This document shows, piece by piece, positions 1 to 6,818 of a stretch of 8,467 bases of DNA. Under the pieces are notes generated by a model that saw only the letters and a program-made list of their open reading frames with translations, did no database searches and was not told where the DNA came from. The position numbers and the translations under genes are program-made. Each line of letters begins with the position of its first letter. The first letter of the stretch is position 1. The DNA is from Desulfobacterales bacterium (lineage in GTDB: Bacteria; Desulfobacterota; Desulfobacteria; Desulfobacterales; Desulfobacteraceae), in contig JAKSBM010000337.1 in NCBI GenBank assembly GCA_022361135.1, forward strand, positions 1-8,467, written 5' to 3'.

Positions 1-1
1 C

Positions 2-427
2 CACGAACTGCTGACCGAAGGACGCATCACCATCGGGGAAAAATTCACCAAAAAAGTGACCCTCCACGATCCCTGCAACGTCTCCCGCGGCCGGGGCCTC
101 CACGACAAGGCCCGGGAAGTGGTGAACATGTGCTGCGATGATTTTGTGGAAATGACCCCCAATCGGGAACACAACCTCTGCTGCGGTGCCGGCGGCGGCG
201 TGATCAATTGTGGCCCTCCCTATAAAAAGGAACGCATGGTCAACAACAAGGCCAAGGCCGAGCAGCTGGCTGCCACCGGTGCCGAGGTCCTGATTGCACC
301 CTGCCACAACTGCCACTCCGGCCTGGAAGACATTGTCCACCACTACGGTTTGAACATGGAAGTCAAATTCCTGGGGGACATCATTTTTGAAACCATGGAA
401 AAGAAGATCTATAAACCGGGAGAATAA
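2..427 (+). CDS. tmcB: TmcB-like (HdrD/DsrK-family) iron-sulfur oxidoreductase, C-terminal part
   Basis: This gene runs in from before the window; the frame is open from base 2 and ends with TAA at 425-427, leaving 141 C-terminal residues. They hold one complete CCG domain, the module that binds a non-cubane [4Fe-4S] cluster in heterodisulfide-reductase-type proteins: HDPCN (Cys25 of the visible part), LCCGAGGG (Cys60-Cys61) and APCHNC (Cys101, Cys104), with the usual spacing. HdrD, DsrK, TmcB and HmcF share this fold and act as cytoplasmic-side electron-transfer subunits of membrane complexes. I prefer TmcB because a TmcA-type cytochrome gene begins two bases after the stop codon. The GTG at 56 is an internal codon and not a start, since the homology begins upstream. 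As I recall, Desulfovibrio has the order tmcA-B-C-D, whereas here B precedes A. Family assignment is secure; the exact subunit name is less so. Confidence 0.8.
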   Translation, partial: HELLTEGRITIGEKFTKKVTLHDPCNVSRGRGLHDKAREVVNMCCDDFVEMTPNREHNLCCGAGGGVINCGPPYKKERMVNNKAKAEQLAATGAEVLIAPCHNCHSGLEDIVHHYGLNMEVKFLGDIIFETMEKKIYKPGE

Positions 428-429
428 GT

Positions 430-825
430 ATGAACTATCGAATTTGGACCTTGAGCCTCTTACTTTTGCTGACGGTGGGTGTGTTCAATGTATTCTCCAG
501 CGGGGATGCCGACGAGGTGGAACGCCTGGAAGTGGATGCCTATGAAACCCAGATGCGCCCCAGTGCGGTTTTTTCCCACGACGACCACAATGAAAAGGCC
601 GGGCTGGAAGATGATTGTGCCCTGTGCCACCACGTGTATGAAGATGGAAAACTGGTTCCCGACGAATCCAGTGAAGACAGCACCTGTGCCGAATGCCACG
701 GACTCCAGCCCACCAAGGAAAACCACGTGGCCCTGACCGAGGCCTTTCATGCCCGTTGTATTGAATGTCACTACGAGTCGGCAAGGGGGCCGGTTCTCTG
801 TGGCGAATGCCATGCGAAGAATTAA
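430..825 (+). CDS. tmcA: TmcA-like acidic tetraheme cytochrome c3, periplasmic
   Basis: The 131-residue product has a Sec signal/anchor segment (hydrophobic residues about 5-22, weakly charged N-terminus) and no clear AxA cleavage site, so it may be cleaved near residues 23-28 or stay anchored. Four CxxCH heme sites follow at Cys63, Cys86, Cys110 and Cys124. Extra histidines (His50, His53, His68, His99, His107) supply candidate axial ligands for bis-His hemes. The mature part is rich in Asp and Glu, as in the acidic type II cytochrome c3 (TmcA) that takes electrons from periplasmic hydrogenase or type I cytochrome c3 and passes them to the Tmc membrane complex. All four sites are CX2CH; many type I cytochromes c3 have CX4CH at two hemes. 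GGGAG at 418-422 lies 7 bases before the ATG, and the gene follows the TmcB-like gene by two bases, so the two are cotranscribed. Cytochrome c3 is very likely; the TmcA subtype rests on acidity and neighbourhood. Confidence 0.85.
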   Translation: MNYRIWTLSLLLLLTVGVFNVFSSGDADEVERLEVDAYETQMRPSAVFSHDDHNEKAGLEDDCALCHHVYEDGKLVPDESSEDSTCAECHGLQPTKENHVALTEAFHARCIECHYESARGPVLCGECHAKN

Positions 826-834
826 GGAGGAAGG

Positions 835-1188
835 ATGACCCAGAAGATTATGATCGTTGACGACGATCCCGCCATTACCATGTACCTGGAGGCCCTGTTC
901 ACGGACCATGGGTTTGAAACCTGTGTGGCCGACGACGGAAAGGCCGCCGTGGAGACCTTTGAAAACGAAAAGCCCGATCTCATTACCCTGGATCTGGAAA
1001 TGCCCGAAGAATGGGGCCCCCGTTTTTTCAGGAAGGTTTCCAAGACCAAAGGGTTCAACACCCCGGTGATTGTGATTTCCGGGTTGTCGGGTCGCCAGCA
1101 TTCCATCCCCAAGGCCCAGGGCTTCTTTGCCAAGCCCTTTGACCCCGAAGCGGTGATTGCCAAAGTGAAGGAATTGCTATCGGATTAA
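835..1188 (+). CDS. Stand-alone response regulator receiver protein (CheY-like)
   Basis: The product is 117 residues, only a receiver domain. Visible receiver residues are the acidic cluster Asp9-Asp10-Asp11, the phosphoacceptor Asp53 in LDLEMPE, the switch Ser82 in ISG, and Lys100 in AKPFD. No output domain follows, so it works as a phosphate carrier, a sink or a protein-interaction switch. It starts 9 bases after the tmcA-like stop codon with a strong AAGGAGG at 824-830, and it precedes the heme-bearing sensor kinase by 36 bases. That kinase is the obvious candidate partner. The stretch between switch Ser and Lys (18 residues) is a few residues shorter than in CheY. The tight link to the cytochrome gene suggests transcription with the electron-transfer genes. 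The receiver identity is certain; partner and role are inferred. Confidence 0.93.
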   Translation: MTQKIMIVDDDPAITMYLEALFTDHGFETCVADDGKAAVETFENEKPDLITLDLEMPEEWGPRFFRKVSKTKGFNTPVIVISGLSGRQHSIPKAQGFFAKPFDPEAVIAKVKELLSD

Positions 1189-1213
1189 CTTCCTGCCGGA
1201 CGCAGGCGTAGAA

Positions 1214-1218
1214 GGAGG
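1214..1218 (+). promoter_or_regulatory. Ribosome binding site supporting a TTG start
   Basis: GGAGG ends 6 bases before TTG at 1225, the normal spacing. The first downstream ATG (1237) would be 18 bases away, so the TTG is the better start for the heme-bearing kinase. Confidence 0.7.
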
Positions 1219-1224
1219 CGTTGG

Positions 1225-3594
1225 TTGAAAAAAAGAATGATACATGCCAGAGGGCTTTCGTTCAAGTTACTCATCCCGGTGGGTATCATTCTTTTTGCCG
1301 GCGTCTTCATCGCCTCCCATTTTTCCGGCAAATACCGCGAGCGGCAGCGCATTGCCTCGGCGGTTACCCAGGTGGACCGGTTCTGTAATTCCGTGCTCAA
1401 GCTCACCTGGTTTGCCATGCTCCACAGTCCCAGCGAGGACATGCATGAGATTCTCAACTCCATGTCCGACTACAACGACATTGAGCAGATTCGGATTTTC
1501 AATTGCCAGGGCCAGGTCCGCTTTTCCAACAATCCCAGGGAAGTGGACCTGTTCCGGGAAAAGACCGACACCGCCTGTGCCGCCTGTCACCGCCGGGATC
1601 CCCCCCGCATGGTTACGGAGATTGATGAACGGGTCCGGATCTTTGAATCCCCGGAAGGGGAATTAAAGCTGGGCCTGATCAATCCCGTGGTCAATGCCCC
1701 ATCCTGTTCCGCTTCGGACTGCCACTACCATCCGCCCCAACGCACCAAGCTGGGTTCCCTTGAAATCATTGTTTCCCTGGAGGACATCCGCCGGGAAATC
1801 GCCGCCAGCCAGACCGTTTCCTTCTACACCGCCCTTTCCCTTTTCGTTGGCCTGGGCCTCACCATCTCCGCCGTCATCGGCCTTTTGGTCACCCGACCCA
1901 TTTCTTCCCTCATCCAAAGAACCCGTTCCATTGCCGCCGGGGAATTCCATGGTTCCGAGCCGGAAACCCTCTGGGCCGACGAGCTCCACCAGTTGGACCG
2001 GGCCGTCAACGACATGGGGGAGAAGATCCGGGAAAAGCAGGAGGAACTCAACCTGCAAAAGGAAAAATTCCGCCACCTCTTTGACCAGGTGCCCTGTTCC
2101 ATCACCGTGCAGAACGACCAATATGAGCTGGTGGAGTTCAACCGGGAGTTTGCCCGGCGCTTTAATCCGGAATACGGGGATTTCTGCTTTGCCGCCTACA
2201 AGGATCTGGACCGGAAATGCGACAATTGCCCCGTGGAGAAAACCTTCCGGGACGGCAAATCCCATTTCAGTGAGGAGTCGGGTATTAATAAGGATGGCAG
2301 CATCTCCCATTGGTTTGTGAAAACAGCCCCCCTCATGGATGAAAGGGGCCGGGTCACGGCGGCCATGGAAATGAGCCTGGACATCAGTCGGTTAAAGCGG
2401 CTGGAAAAGGAAGTCCGGATTTCGGAAACCAAATACCAGGCCGTGTTCAAGCACATCCCCAATCCCATTTTCATCCTGGACCGCCAAAGTCTTTCCATCC
2501 TGGACATCAATGATGCGGCCACGGCCACCTACGGCTATTCCCGGACCCGGCTCCAGGATGAGAATTTTTCCATGCTCTTTCCCTCGCCCACGGAGTTCGA
2601 TCGGGTGCGCAAGAATCTATCCACCCCCTTCCACGAACGGCTGGTCCACATCAAGGCCAACGAGGATTACCTCTATGTGAACATCTGGATCCGGCCGGCG
2701 GAGTTTGTGGACCAGCAGGTCCTCATCGTGGCCGTGGTGGATATCACGGTATCCGTGGAGGCGGAGCAGCAGCTCATCCAGGCCGGGAAGATGGCCACCC
2801 TGGGCGAGATGGCCACGGGGGTGGCCCACGAATTGAACCAGCCCCTTTCCGTGATCAAGACCGCTTCCTCCTTCATTGCCCGGAAGATCAATTCCAATGA
2901 ACAGATTGACCGACCCATTTTGGAAACCCTGTCCCGGGAGATCGAATCCCATGTGGACCGGGCCTCGAAAATCACCAATCACATGCGCCTGTTCGGCCGG
3001 AAGTCCGTTTTCCAAAAGGAGGCCCTGGACGTCAATGAGGTCTTGAAGCGGGCCTTTGATATCTTCAGCCAGCAGCTCAAGCTCCGGGAGATCCAGGTGG
3101 TCTGGGATCTGGACGGGGAATTGCCCGCCCTCCATGCGGATCCGGTCCGGTTGGAGCAGGTTTTCATCAATTTGCTCATCAATGCCCGGGATGCCATTGT
3201 CAGCCGGGCCAAGGAAGCCGAAGAACCGGGATTTAAAAAGGAAATCCGGCTGGAAACCCGCTGGCATCCCCCGGAGAACGAGGGCCACTCCCCGGCCGGG
3301 GGCAATGAACTCATCGGCCGGGATGCCGGGGAGTTCATCCAGGTGAAAATCCGGGACACGGGCACGGGCATTGCCAAAACCGACCGGGATAAGTTGTTTG
3401 AACCCTTTTTCACCACCAAAAAGGTGGGGGAGGGCACCGGGCTGGGCTTGTCCATTTCCTACGGCATCATTAAGGAGAGCGGGGGCGAGATCAGTTTCCA
3501 CAACAATAAGGACGGCGGGGCCACCTTTATCCTGATCTTCGGGGTGGCGCCGGCCTCGGATAAACCGGCAATTGCCGGGGAGGAAAAACCATAG
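1225..3594 (+). CDS. Membrane sensor histidine kinase with periplasmic diheme sensor, HAMP and two PAS domains
   Basis: The 789-residue product begins with TTG. Order of parts: membrane helix about 12-32; periplasmic domain about 33-195; second helix about 199-223; HAMP about 222-275; PAS about 280-390; second PAS about 400-510; HisKA with phosphoacceptor His535 in VAHELNQPL; and an ATPase domain with N box (Asn653), DTGTGI (711-716), FEPFFTTK (725-732) and GTGLGL (737-742). The HELNQPL form is that of the FixL/NtrB/DctB-type kinases. The periplasmic domain has a CxxCH heme motif (Cys118, Cys121, His122) and a CX4CH motif (Cys161, Cys166, His167), so it probably carries two covalent hemes and senses redox state or a small ligand. 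The first PAS holds the cysteine set Cys321, Cys332, Cys335 followed by Pro-Val. No receiver is fused, so phosphate must go to separate receivers, several of which are encoded next door. The gene lies within a closely spaced + strand run. Kinase identity is certain; heme attachment follows from the motifs and the ligand is unknown. Confidence 0.93.
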   Translation: MKKRMIHARGLSFKLLIPVGIILFAGVFIASHFSGKYRERQRIASAVTQVDRFCNSVLKLTWFAMLHSPSEDMHEILNSMSDYNDIEQIRIFNCQGQVRFSNNPREVDLFREKTDTACAACHRRDPPRMVTEIDERVRIFESPEGELKLGLINPVVNAPSCSASDCHYHPPQRTKLGSLEIIVSLEDIRREIAASQTVSFYTALSLFVGLGLTISAVIGLLVTRPISSLIQRTRSIAAGEFHGSEPETLWADELHQLDRAVNDMGEKIREKQEELNLQKEKFRHLFDQVPCSITVQNDQYELVEFNREFARRFNPEYGDFCFAAYKDLDRKCDNCPVEKTFRDGKSHFSEESGINKDGSISHWFVKTAPLMDERGRVTAAMEMSLDISRLKRLEKEVRISETKYQAVFKHIPNPIFILDRQSLSILDINDAATATYGYSRTRLQDENFSMLFPSPTEFDRVRKNLSTPFHERLVHIKANEDYLYVNIWIRPAEFVDQQVLIVAVVDITVSVEAEQQLIQAGKMATLGEMATGVAHELNQPLSVIKTASSFIARKINSNEQIDRPILETLSREIESHVDRASKITNHMRLFGRKSVFQKEALDVNEVLKRAFDIFSQQLKLREIQVVWDLDGELPALHADPVRLEQVFINLLINARDAIVSRAKEAEEPGFKKEIRLETRWHPPENEGHSPAGGNELIGRDAGEFIQVKIRDTGTGIAKTDRDKLFEPFFTTKKVGEGTGLGLSISYGIIKESGGEISFHNNKDGGATFILIFGVAPASDKPAIAGEEKP
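3577..3583 (+). promoter_or_regulatory. Ribosome binding site at the kinase/receiver-kinase junction
   Basis: GGGGAGG lies inside the 3' end of the kinase gene, 12 bases before ATG at 3596. It supports that ATG over the in-frame TTG at 3572, which lies upstream of this site. Confidence 0.55.
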
Positions 3595-3595
3595 C

Positions 3596-4795
3596 ATGGA
3601 TTCCCAGGCCCATACCCTTTTATTGGTGGACGATGAAGAAGGCATCCGCAATGTGCTGGACATCACACTGAGCCATGCCGGTTACCAGGTGCTCACGGCC
3701 CCGGACGGGGAGACGGCCATGGGGATCTTCCAGGATGCCGAGCCGGAAATCGTGATTTCCGATATCAAGATGCCGGGCATCGACGGCATTGAACTGCTCC
3801 AGCGCATTAAATCCCGTGCCCCGGAAACCGAGGTGATCATGATCACCGGCCACGGGGACATGGAATTGGCCGTGAAAAGCCTCCAGCACGAGGCCACGGA
3901 TTTCATCACCAAACCCATCGACAGTCGGGAGCTGGAGCTTTCCGTGGAAAAGGCCGTGGACCGCATCACCATCAATCGACGCATCCGCCAATACATGGCC
4001 GAGTTGGAAGACACGGTGAAGGAGCAGGACCGGACCATTGATGAAACCCGGGCCCTGGGCACCATCGGCCAGACCGTGGCCGGCATGTCCCACGTGATCA
4101 AGAATATCGCCGGCGGCCTCAAGGGGTCGTCCTTTATCCTGGAGCAGGGCATTGAAAACGAAAACCGGGAATACCTGGTCAAGGGGTGGGAAATGATGAA
4201 GGGGAATATCGATAAGATCACCCGACTTTCCCTGGATCTGCTCAATTACGCCAAAACCGGACAATTGCGATTTGAGCCGGTTTCATTGCCCACCCTGGTC
4301 ACCGAGGCCGGTAATTTGCTGGCTCCCCGGTTCAAGGAGGCCGGCATCGAATTTATTTCAACCCTTGCATCGGGTGTGGGGCAAATTCAGGTGAATGGAG
4401 ACCGCGAAGCCCTTCTGGCCTGTTTGCTCAACCTTTTGGACAACGCCGTGGATGCCTTGGCACCCCGGGAGTTTGACGCCAAGGGGAATATGGAATCCAG
4501 GGCCCGGCAAATTGCCCTGGAGCTGGAAGGGCAGGGCGACGGCATCTGCCTTACGGTCCGGGATACCGGGGCCGGCATGCCCGGGGACATACAAAAACGA
4601 ATATTCAAGGAGTTTATCACCACCAAGGGGACGCGGGGCACGGGTTTCGGCCTCATGACCTCGTGGAAAATTATATCCGAACACCAGGGGGAATTGTCCT
4701 TTAGTTCAAAGGAGGGGGAGGGAACGCAGTTTCGCATTTTTCTTCCCAGGGACGCTGGAGGACAGGTCTCCCCGAAACATAAGGATGTGACATGA
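3596..4795 (+). CDS. Receiver-histidine kinase fusion with atypical phosphoacceptor region
   Basis: From ATG 3596 the product is 399 residues; a TTG at 3572 in the same frame would add eight unlikely residues. The start follows the kinase stop codon with one base between (TAG-C-ATG). Residues about 5-120 are a receiver: Asp12-Asp13, phosphoacceptor Asp56 in SDIKMPG, Thr84 in ITGHGD and Lys106 in TKPID. A helical linker rich in charged residues (about 120-155) leads to a dimerisation region with His166 in MSHVIKNIAGGLKG, then an ATPase domain with N box (Asn283 in LDNAVDAL), DTGAGM (323-328), and GTRGTGFGL. The His region lacks the usual H-E-x-x-x-P-L pattern. There is no membrane segment and no sensor domain, so the protein is cytosolic and its input is probably phosphorylation of its own receiver. 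It closely resembles the fusion at 6886-8376 but has no PAS domain. Architecture is certain; kinase activity and the exact His are inferred. Confidence 0.88.
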   Translation: MDSQAHTLLLVDDEEGIRNVLDITLSHAGYQVLTAPDGETAMGIFQDAEPEIVISDIKMPGIDGIELLQRIKSRAPETEVIMITGHGDMELAVKSLQHEATDFITKPIDSRELELSVEKAVDRITINRRIRQYMAELEDTVKEQDRTIDETRALGTIGQTVAGMSHVIKNIAGGLKGSSFILEQGIENENREYLVKGWEMMKGNIDKITRLSLDLLNYAKTGQLRFEPVSLPTLVTEAGNLLAPRFKEAGIEFISTLASGVGQIQVNGDREALLACLLNLLDNAVDALAPREFDAKGNMESRARQIALELEGQGDGICLTVRDTGAGMPGDIQKRIFKEFITTKGTRGTGFGLMTSWKIISEHQGELSFSSKEGEGTQFRIFLPRDAGGQVSPKHKDVT

Positions 4796-5328
4796 ACAGA
4801 TTAACCCTGACGGGCGACGGCAAAATCCGGTTCCGGGGGGAACCGGTGACACAGTCGGTCTATTCCCTTTTGTCCAGATCCATTGATCTGGCCGGGGATG
4901 TGACCCTGGCTTCATTTTTCAGGATGATTCGCAATTATCCGGATTTTCTGGTCCTGTCGGAAATGTTGCCGGCCCTGATGGAAATTTGTTCTACTTCCCA
5001 ACCCGGTTGGGAAAAAACCGAAGAGATAGACAGTCTGGTGTTTTACAAGACCATTACCATGAAAGGAGGCAAGGAACGCACCGGTCTTGAGATCTACACC
5101 AGTTTAGCGGGGGTAAAAGATGCAGGAAAGGTCCAATTAAAATTTTTCCAGCTGGAAAGCCTTTTGGGGCATTCCCTGGAATTGGGGCAATTGGAACACG
5201 TGATATTTGGGGACGGCCAGGATCTGTTTCAATACGACACGGTGTACACCCTGTTTGAGTTCATTGAAGGGATCTGCTGGGAACTGTCCTTTAATTTCAA
5301 TCCATTACAATGCACTTTAAGGAGGTAG
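4792..5328 (+). CDS. Conserved-looking protein of unknown function in a signalling operon
   Basis: I do not recognise this 178-residue protein. Its ATG overlaps the stop of the preceding receiver-kinase gene (ATGA, 4792-4795), with AAGGA at 4781-4785 before it, so translation is coupled. It has no signal peptide, no membrane segment, no heme motif and no clear metal-binding cluster (single cysteines at 66, 162 and 174). The composition suggests a soluble mixed alpha/beta protein: a basic start (KIRFRGEPV), a middle part with alternating hydrophobic strands (residues 80-120), and an aromatic-rich C-terminus (FEFIEGICWELSFNF). Codon use resembles the neighbours, so it is a real gene. The stop codon TAG at 5326-5328 directly abuts the ribosome binding site of the universal stress protein gene. 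Its place between a receiver-kinase and a universal stress protein suggests a role in the same signalling path. I recall a hypothetical gene next to the universal stress protein gene near tmcA in Desulfovibrio vulgaris, but cannot say whether it is homologous. Confidence 0.8.
   Translation: MNRLTLTGDGKIRFRGEPVTQSVYSLLSRSIDLAGDVTLASFFRMIRNYPDFLVLSEMLPALMEICSTSQPGWEKTEEIDSLVFYKTITMKGGKERTGLEIYTSLAGVKDAGKVQLKFFQLESLLGHSLELGQLEHVIFGDGQDLFQYDTVYTLFEFIEGICWELSFNFNPLQCTLRR
5319..5325 (+). promoter_or_regulatory. Strong ribosome binding site deciding the start of the universal stress protein gene
   Basis: AAGGAGG lies 5 bases before ATG 5331. An earlier in-frame ATG at 5310 would add seven residues, but it lies upstream of this site and inside the previous gene. 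The site runs directly into that gene's TAG stop at 5326-5328. Confidence 0.85.
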
Positions 5329-5330
5329 AA

Positions 5331-6245
5331 ATGTTTGAACGTATATTATTTGCCACCACAGCTTCTCCGGCGTGTGATGCAGCCGCAAAGATTGCATTTG
5401 AGCTGGCGGAGAAATATGATTCCCAATTTGAAGTCTTCCACGTCTTCGGTGAACCCTCCCGGGGAGCGGGACCCTTTGTCCGCTCCTATACCACGGGCAA
5501 GGAAAATACCGTGGGCCCGGAATATGTGGATTATGTGGTCAATGAAATGAAATACACCTACACCGACCTCATTGAAAAACACGGGGTGCCGGATTTTGAA
5601 GCCGTGGCCGGTATTCCTTCCACGGAGATCCTGCGCAAGGCCCGGGCCATGGATGCGGATTGCATCGTCATGGGCGCCCATTCCCGGCGGGATGATCCGG
5701 CCGCCGAGCGCTTCCGGGGCATTGTGGGCACCACCATGCAGAAGGTGGCCCAGCGGGCCAAATGTCCGGTGCTCATCATCTCCCGTCCCTGTGAAACCTG
5801 TTTCTGGTACTTTAACCAGATCATTTTTGGAACGGATTTTACCAAGGCCTCCATGGCGGCATTTCAGTTTGCTTATAAGATGGCCAGGCAGATCGGCTGT
5901 AAACTCCATCTCTTCCATGCCCTGGATGTTGAAGCCTCGGCAAGCGGCGGCCGTCCCGGACAGGTCTCCATTGAAGAACAGGTCCGCCTGGCCCGGGAAA
6001 AAATCCAGAACCGTTATGTCTCCCAGATGGAGGGATTTGACAACTATGACGTCACGGTGTGGGAAGGCATTCCCTATGTGGAGCTGTTGAAGTTCTCCCG
6101 GGAGGTGAGCGGCGATCTCATCGTCATGGCCCACCACACCCGTGAAATTGACCCGGATGAGGCCATGTTCGGCTCCACCGTGGAGCAGGTGGTCCTGCGC
6201 TCGGCCTGTCCCGTGGCCAGCGTGAACAGACCGGATAAACTCTGA
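5331..6245 (+). CDS. Universal stress protein with two tandem UspA domains
   Basis: From ATG 5331 the product is 304 residues. Two Usp domains lie in tandem: about 1-152, opening with FERILFATTAS and closing with CPVLIISRP, and about 160-300, opening with FNQIIFGTDFTKAS and closing with CPVASVNRP. The ATP-loop region of the first reads MGAHS (114-118) and then GIVGTT (130-135); that of the second reads MAHHT (266-270) and then FGSTVEQV (280-287). Both depart from the classical G-2x-G-9x-G(S/T), and in the second domain the first Gly is Ala, so nucleotide binding may be altered or lost there. A CETC pair (154-157) lies in the linker and could respond to thiol redox state. The protein is soluble and cytosolic. 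It is preceded by the unknown gene and overlaps the next receiver gene by one base (TGATG), so it belongs to the signalling operon. Family assignment is very sure; the specific role is not known. Confidence 0.94.
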   Translation: MFERILFATTASPACDAAAKIAFELAEKYDSQFEVFHVFGEPSRGAGPFVRSYTTGKENTVGPEYVDYVVNEMKYTYTDLIEKHGVPDFEAVAGIPSTEILRKARAMDADCIVMGAHSRRDDPAAERFRGIVGTTMQKVAQRAKCPVLIISRPCETCFWYFNQIIFGTDFTKASMAAFQFAYKMARQIGCKLHLFHALDVEASASGGRPGQVSIEEQVRLAREKIQNRYVSQMEGFDNYDVTVWEGIPYVELLKFSREVSGDLIVMAHHTREIDPDEAMFGSTVEQVVLRSACPVASVNRPDKL

Positions 6246-6673
6246 TGGCGGATAAGGCGCAGGTTCTCATCATGGAGGATGAGATGGACATGCGGTTCTA
6301 TCTCACGGCCCTGGTCAAATCCATGGAACTTGAACCTGTCATGACCCGGAACGGTATCCAGGGTCTTGGGATTCTGAAGCAGCAGCACCATGCCGTGGAT
6401 CTCATCATCCTGGATATCATGATGCCGGACAAGGGCGGCGCACTGGTCTATCGGGAGTTAAAGACCCTGCCGGAGTACAGGGATATTCCCCTGGTGATTT
6501 TCTCCGGCGTGGAGCAGGCCGCCTTTTGCCATTATATTCGCATGCTCAATGCCGAATCCGGCCTGGATATTCCCCAGCCGGAATACTATGTTGAAAAAAC
6601 AGCCGATCCAGAGTATTTAAAAACAATTATCAATCGGTGCTTAAATCGGACATCGACTTCACCTTCTGCCTGA
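6245..6673 (+). CDS. Stand-alone receiver protein with extended beta4-beta5 region
   Basis: The product is 142 residues, a single receiver domain. Visible residues are Glu11-Asp12 in MEDEMDM, phosphoacceptor Asp57 in ILDIMMPDKGG, Ser87 in FSGVE and Lys118 in VEKTAD. The stretch between the switch Ser and the Lys is about 31 residues, longer than the roughly 20 in CheY, and Thr replaces the common Pro after Lys. This part (AESGLDIPQPEYY, 104-116) may be a partner-binding surface. The start ATG overlaps the TGA of the universal stress protein gene (TGATG) and there is no good ribosome binding site, so translation is probably coupled. There is no output domain. It is the last gene before the 212-base gap, hence the probable end of the operon. 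The receiver identity is sure; the partner is unknown. Confidence 0.92.
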   Translation: MADKAQVLIMEDEMDMRFYLTALVKSMELEPVMTRNGIQGLGILKQQHHAVDLIILDIMMPDKGGALVYRELKTLPEYRDIPLVIFSGVEQAAFCHYIRMLNAESGLDIPQPEYYVEKTADPEYLKTIINRCLNRTSTSPSA

Positions 6674-6724
6674 CCTGGATTTTCCCTTCCTGCCCAGATG
6701 ATTCCAGGATGTCCCTTTGGCCGT

Positions 6725-6759
6725 TCCAGGCCCATGCCGTGAATATCGCCGGGCCTGGA
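6725..6759. repeat. Perfect 9-bp inverted repeat, possible terminator stem or operator
   Basis: TCCAGGCCC (6725-6733) and GGGCCTGGA (6751-6759) are perfectly complementary with a 17-base spacer. It lies 52 bases after the stop of the receiver gene. The stem is GC-rich, but no run of T follows, so a classic Rho-independent terminator is not supported. It could stabilise the 3' end of the message or be a protein binding site. Confidence 0.5.
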
Positions 6760-6797
6760 GACAGCGCTTTCGTAAAACCGTCTTAGCAGGGTTTTAT

Positions 6798-6818
6798 TTC
6801 CCACAAAATTGGTGGGAA
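6798..6818 (+). repeat. 7-bp stem with 7-base loop in the leader of the last gene
   Basis: TTCCCAC (6798-6804) pairs perfectly with GTGGGAA (6812-6818) around the loop AAAATTG. It lies 67 bases before the start at 6886 and is followed by GGTTCGAATC, which looks like a tRNA T-loop but lacks a T stem. A regulatory leader element is possible; no known riboswitch is recognised. Confidence 0.4.

Noticed and set aside
460..1101. Antisense open frame (213 codons) opposite tmcA and the receiver gene
   Set aside because: It spans two real genes and their junction, has no recognisable motif, and is a mirror of biased codon use.
3572..3595. Earlier TTG start for the first receiver-kinase fusion
   Set aside because: It would add eight residues that do not belong to the receiver fold. 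The ribosome binding site lies after this TTG and fits ATG 3596.
2617..3666. Long antisense open frame (349 codons) opposite the heme-bearing kinase gene
   Set aside because: The + strand codes for clear kinase motifs through the whole stretch. Long antisense frames are expected opposite GC-rich genes, and the translation shows no domain.
5310..5330. Earlier ATG start for the universal stress protein
   Set aside because: The strong AAGGAGG at 5319-5325 lies downstream of this ATG and is correctly placed for ATG 5331, where the Usp fold begins.
6798..6818. Rho-independent terminator on either strand
   Set aside because: The stem is good, but no T run follows it on + or -; the T-rich part lies before it on +.
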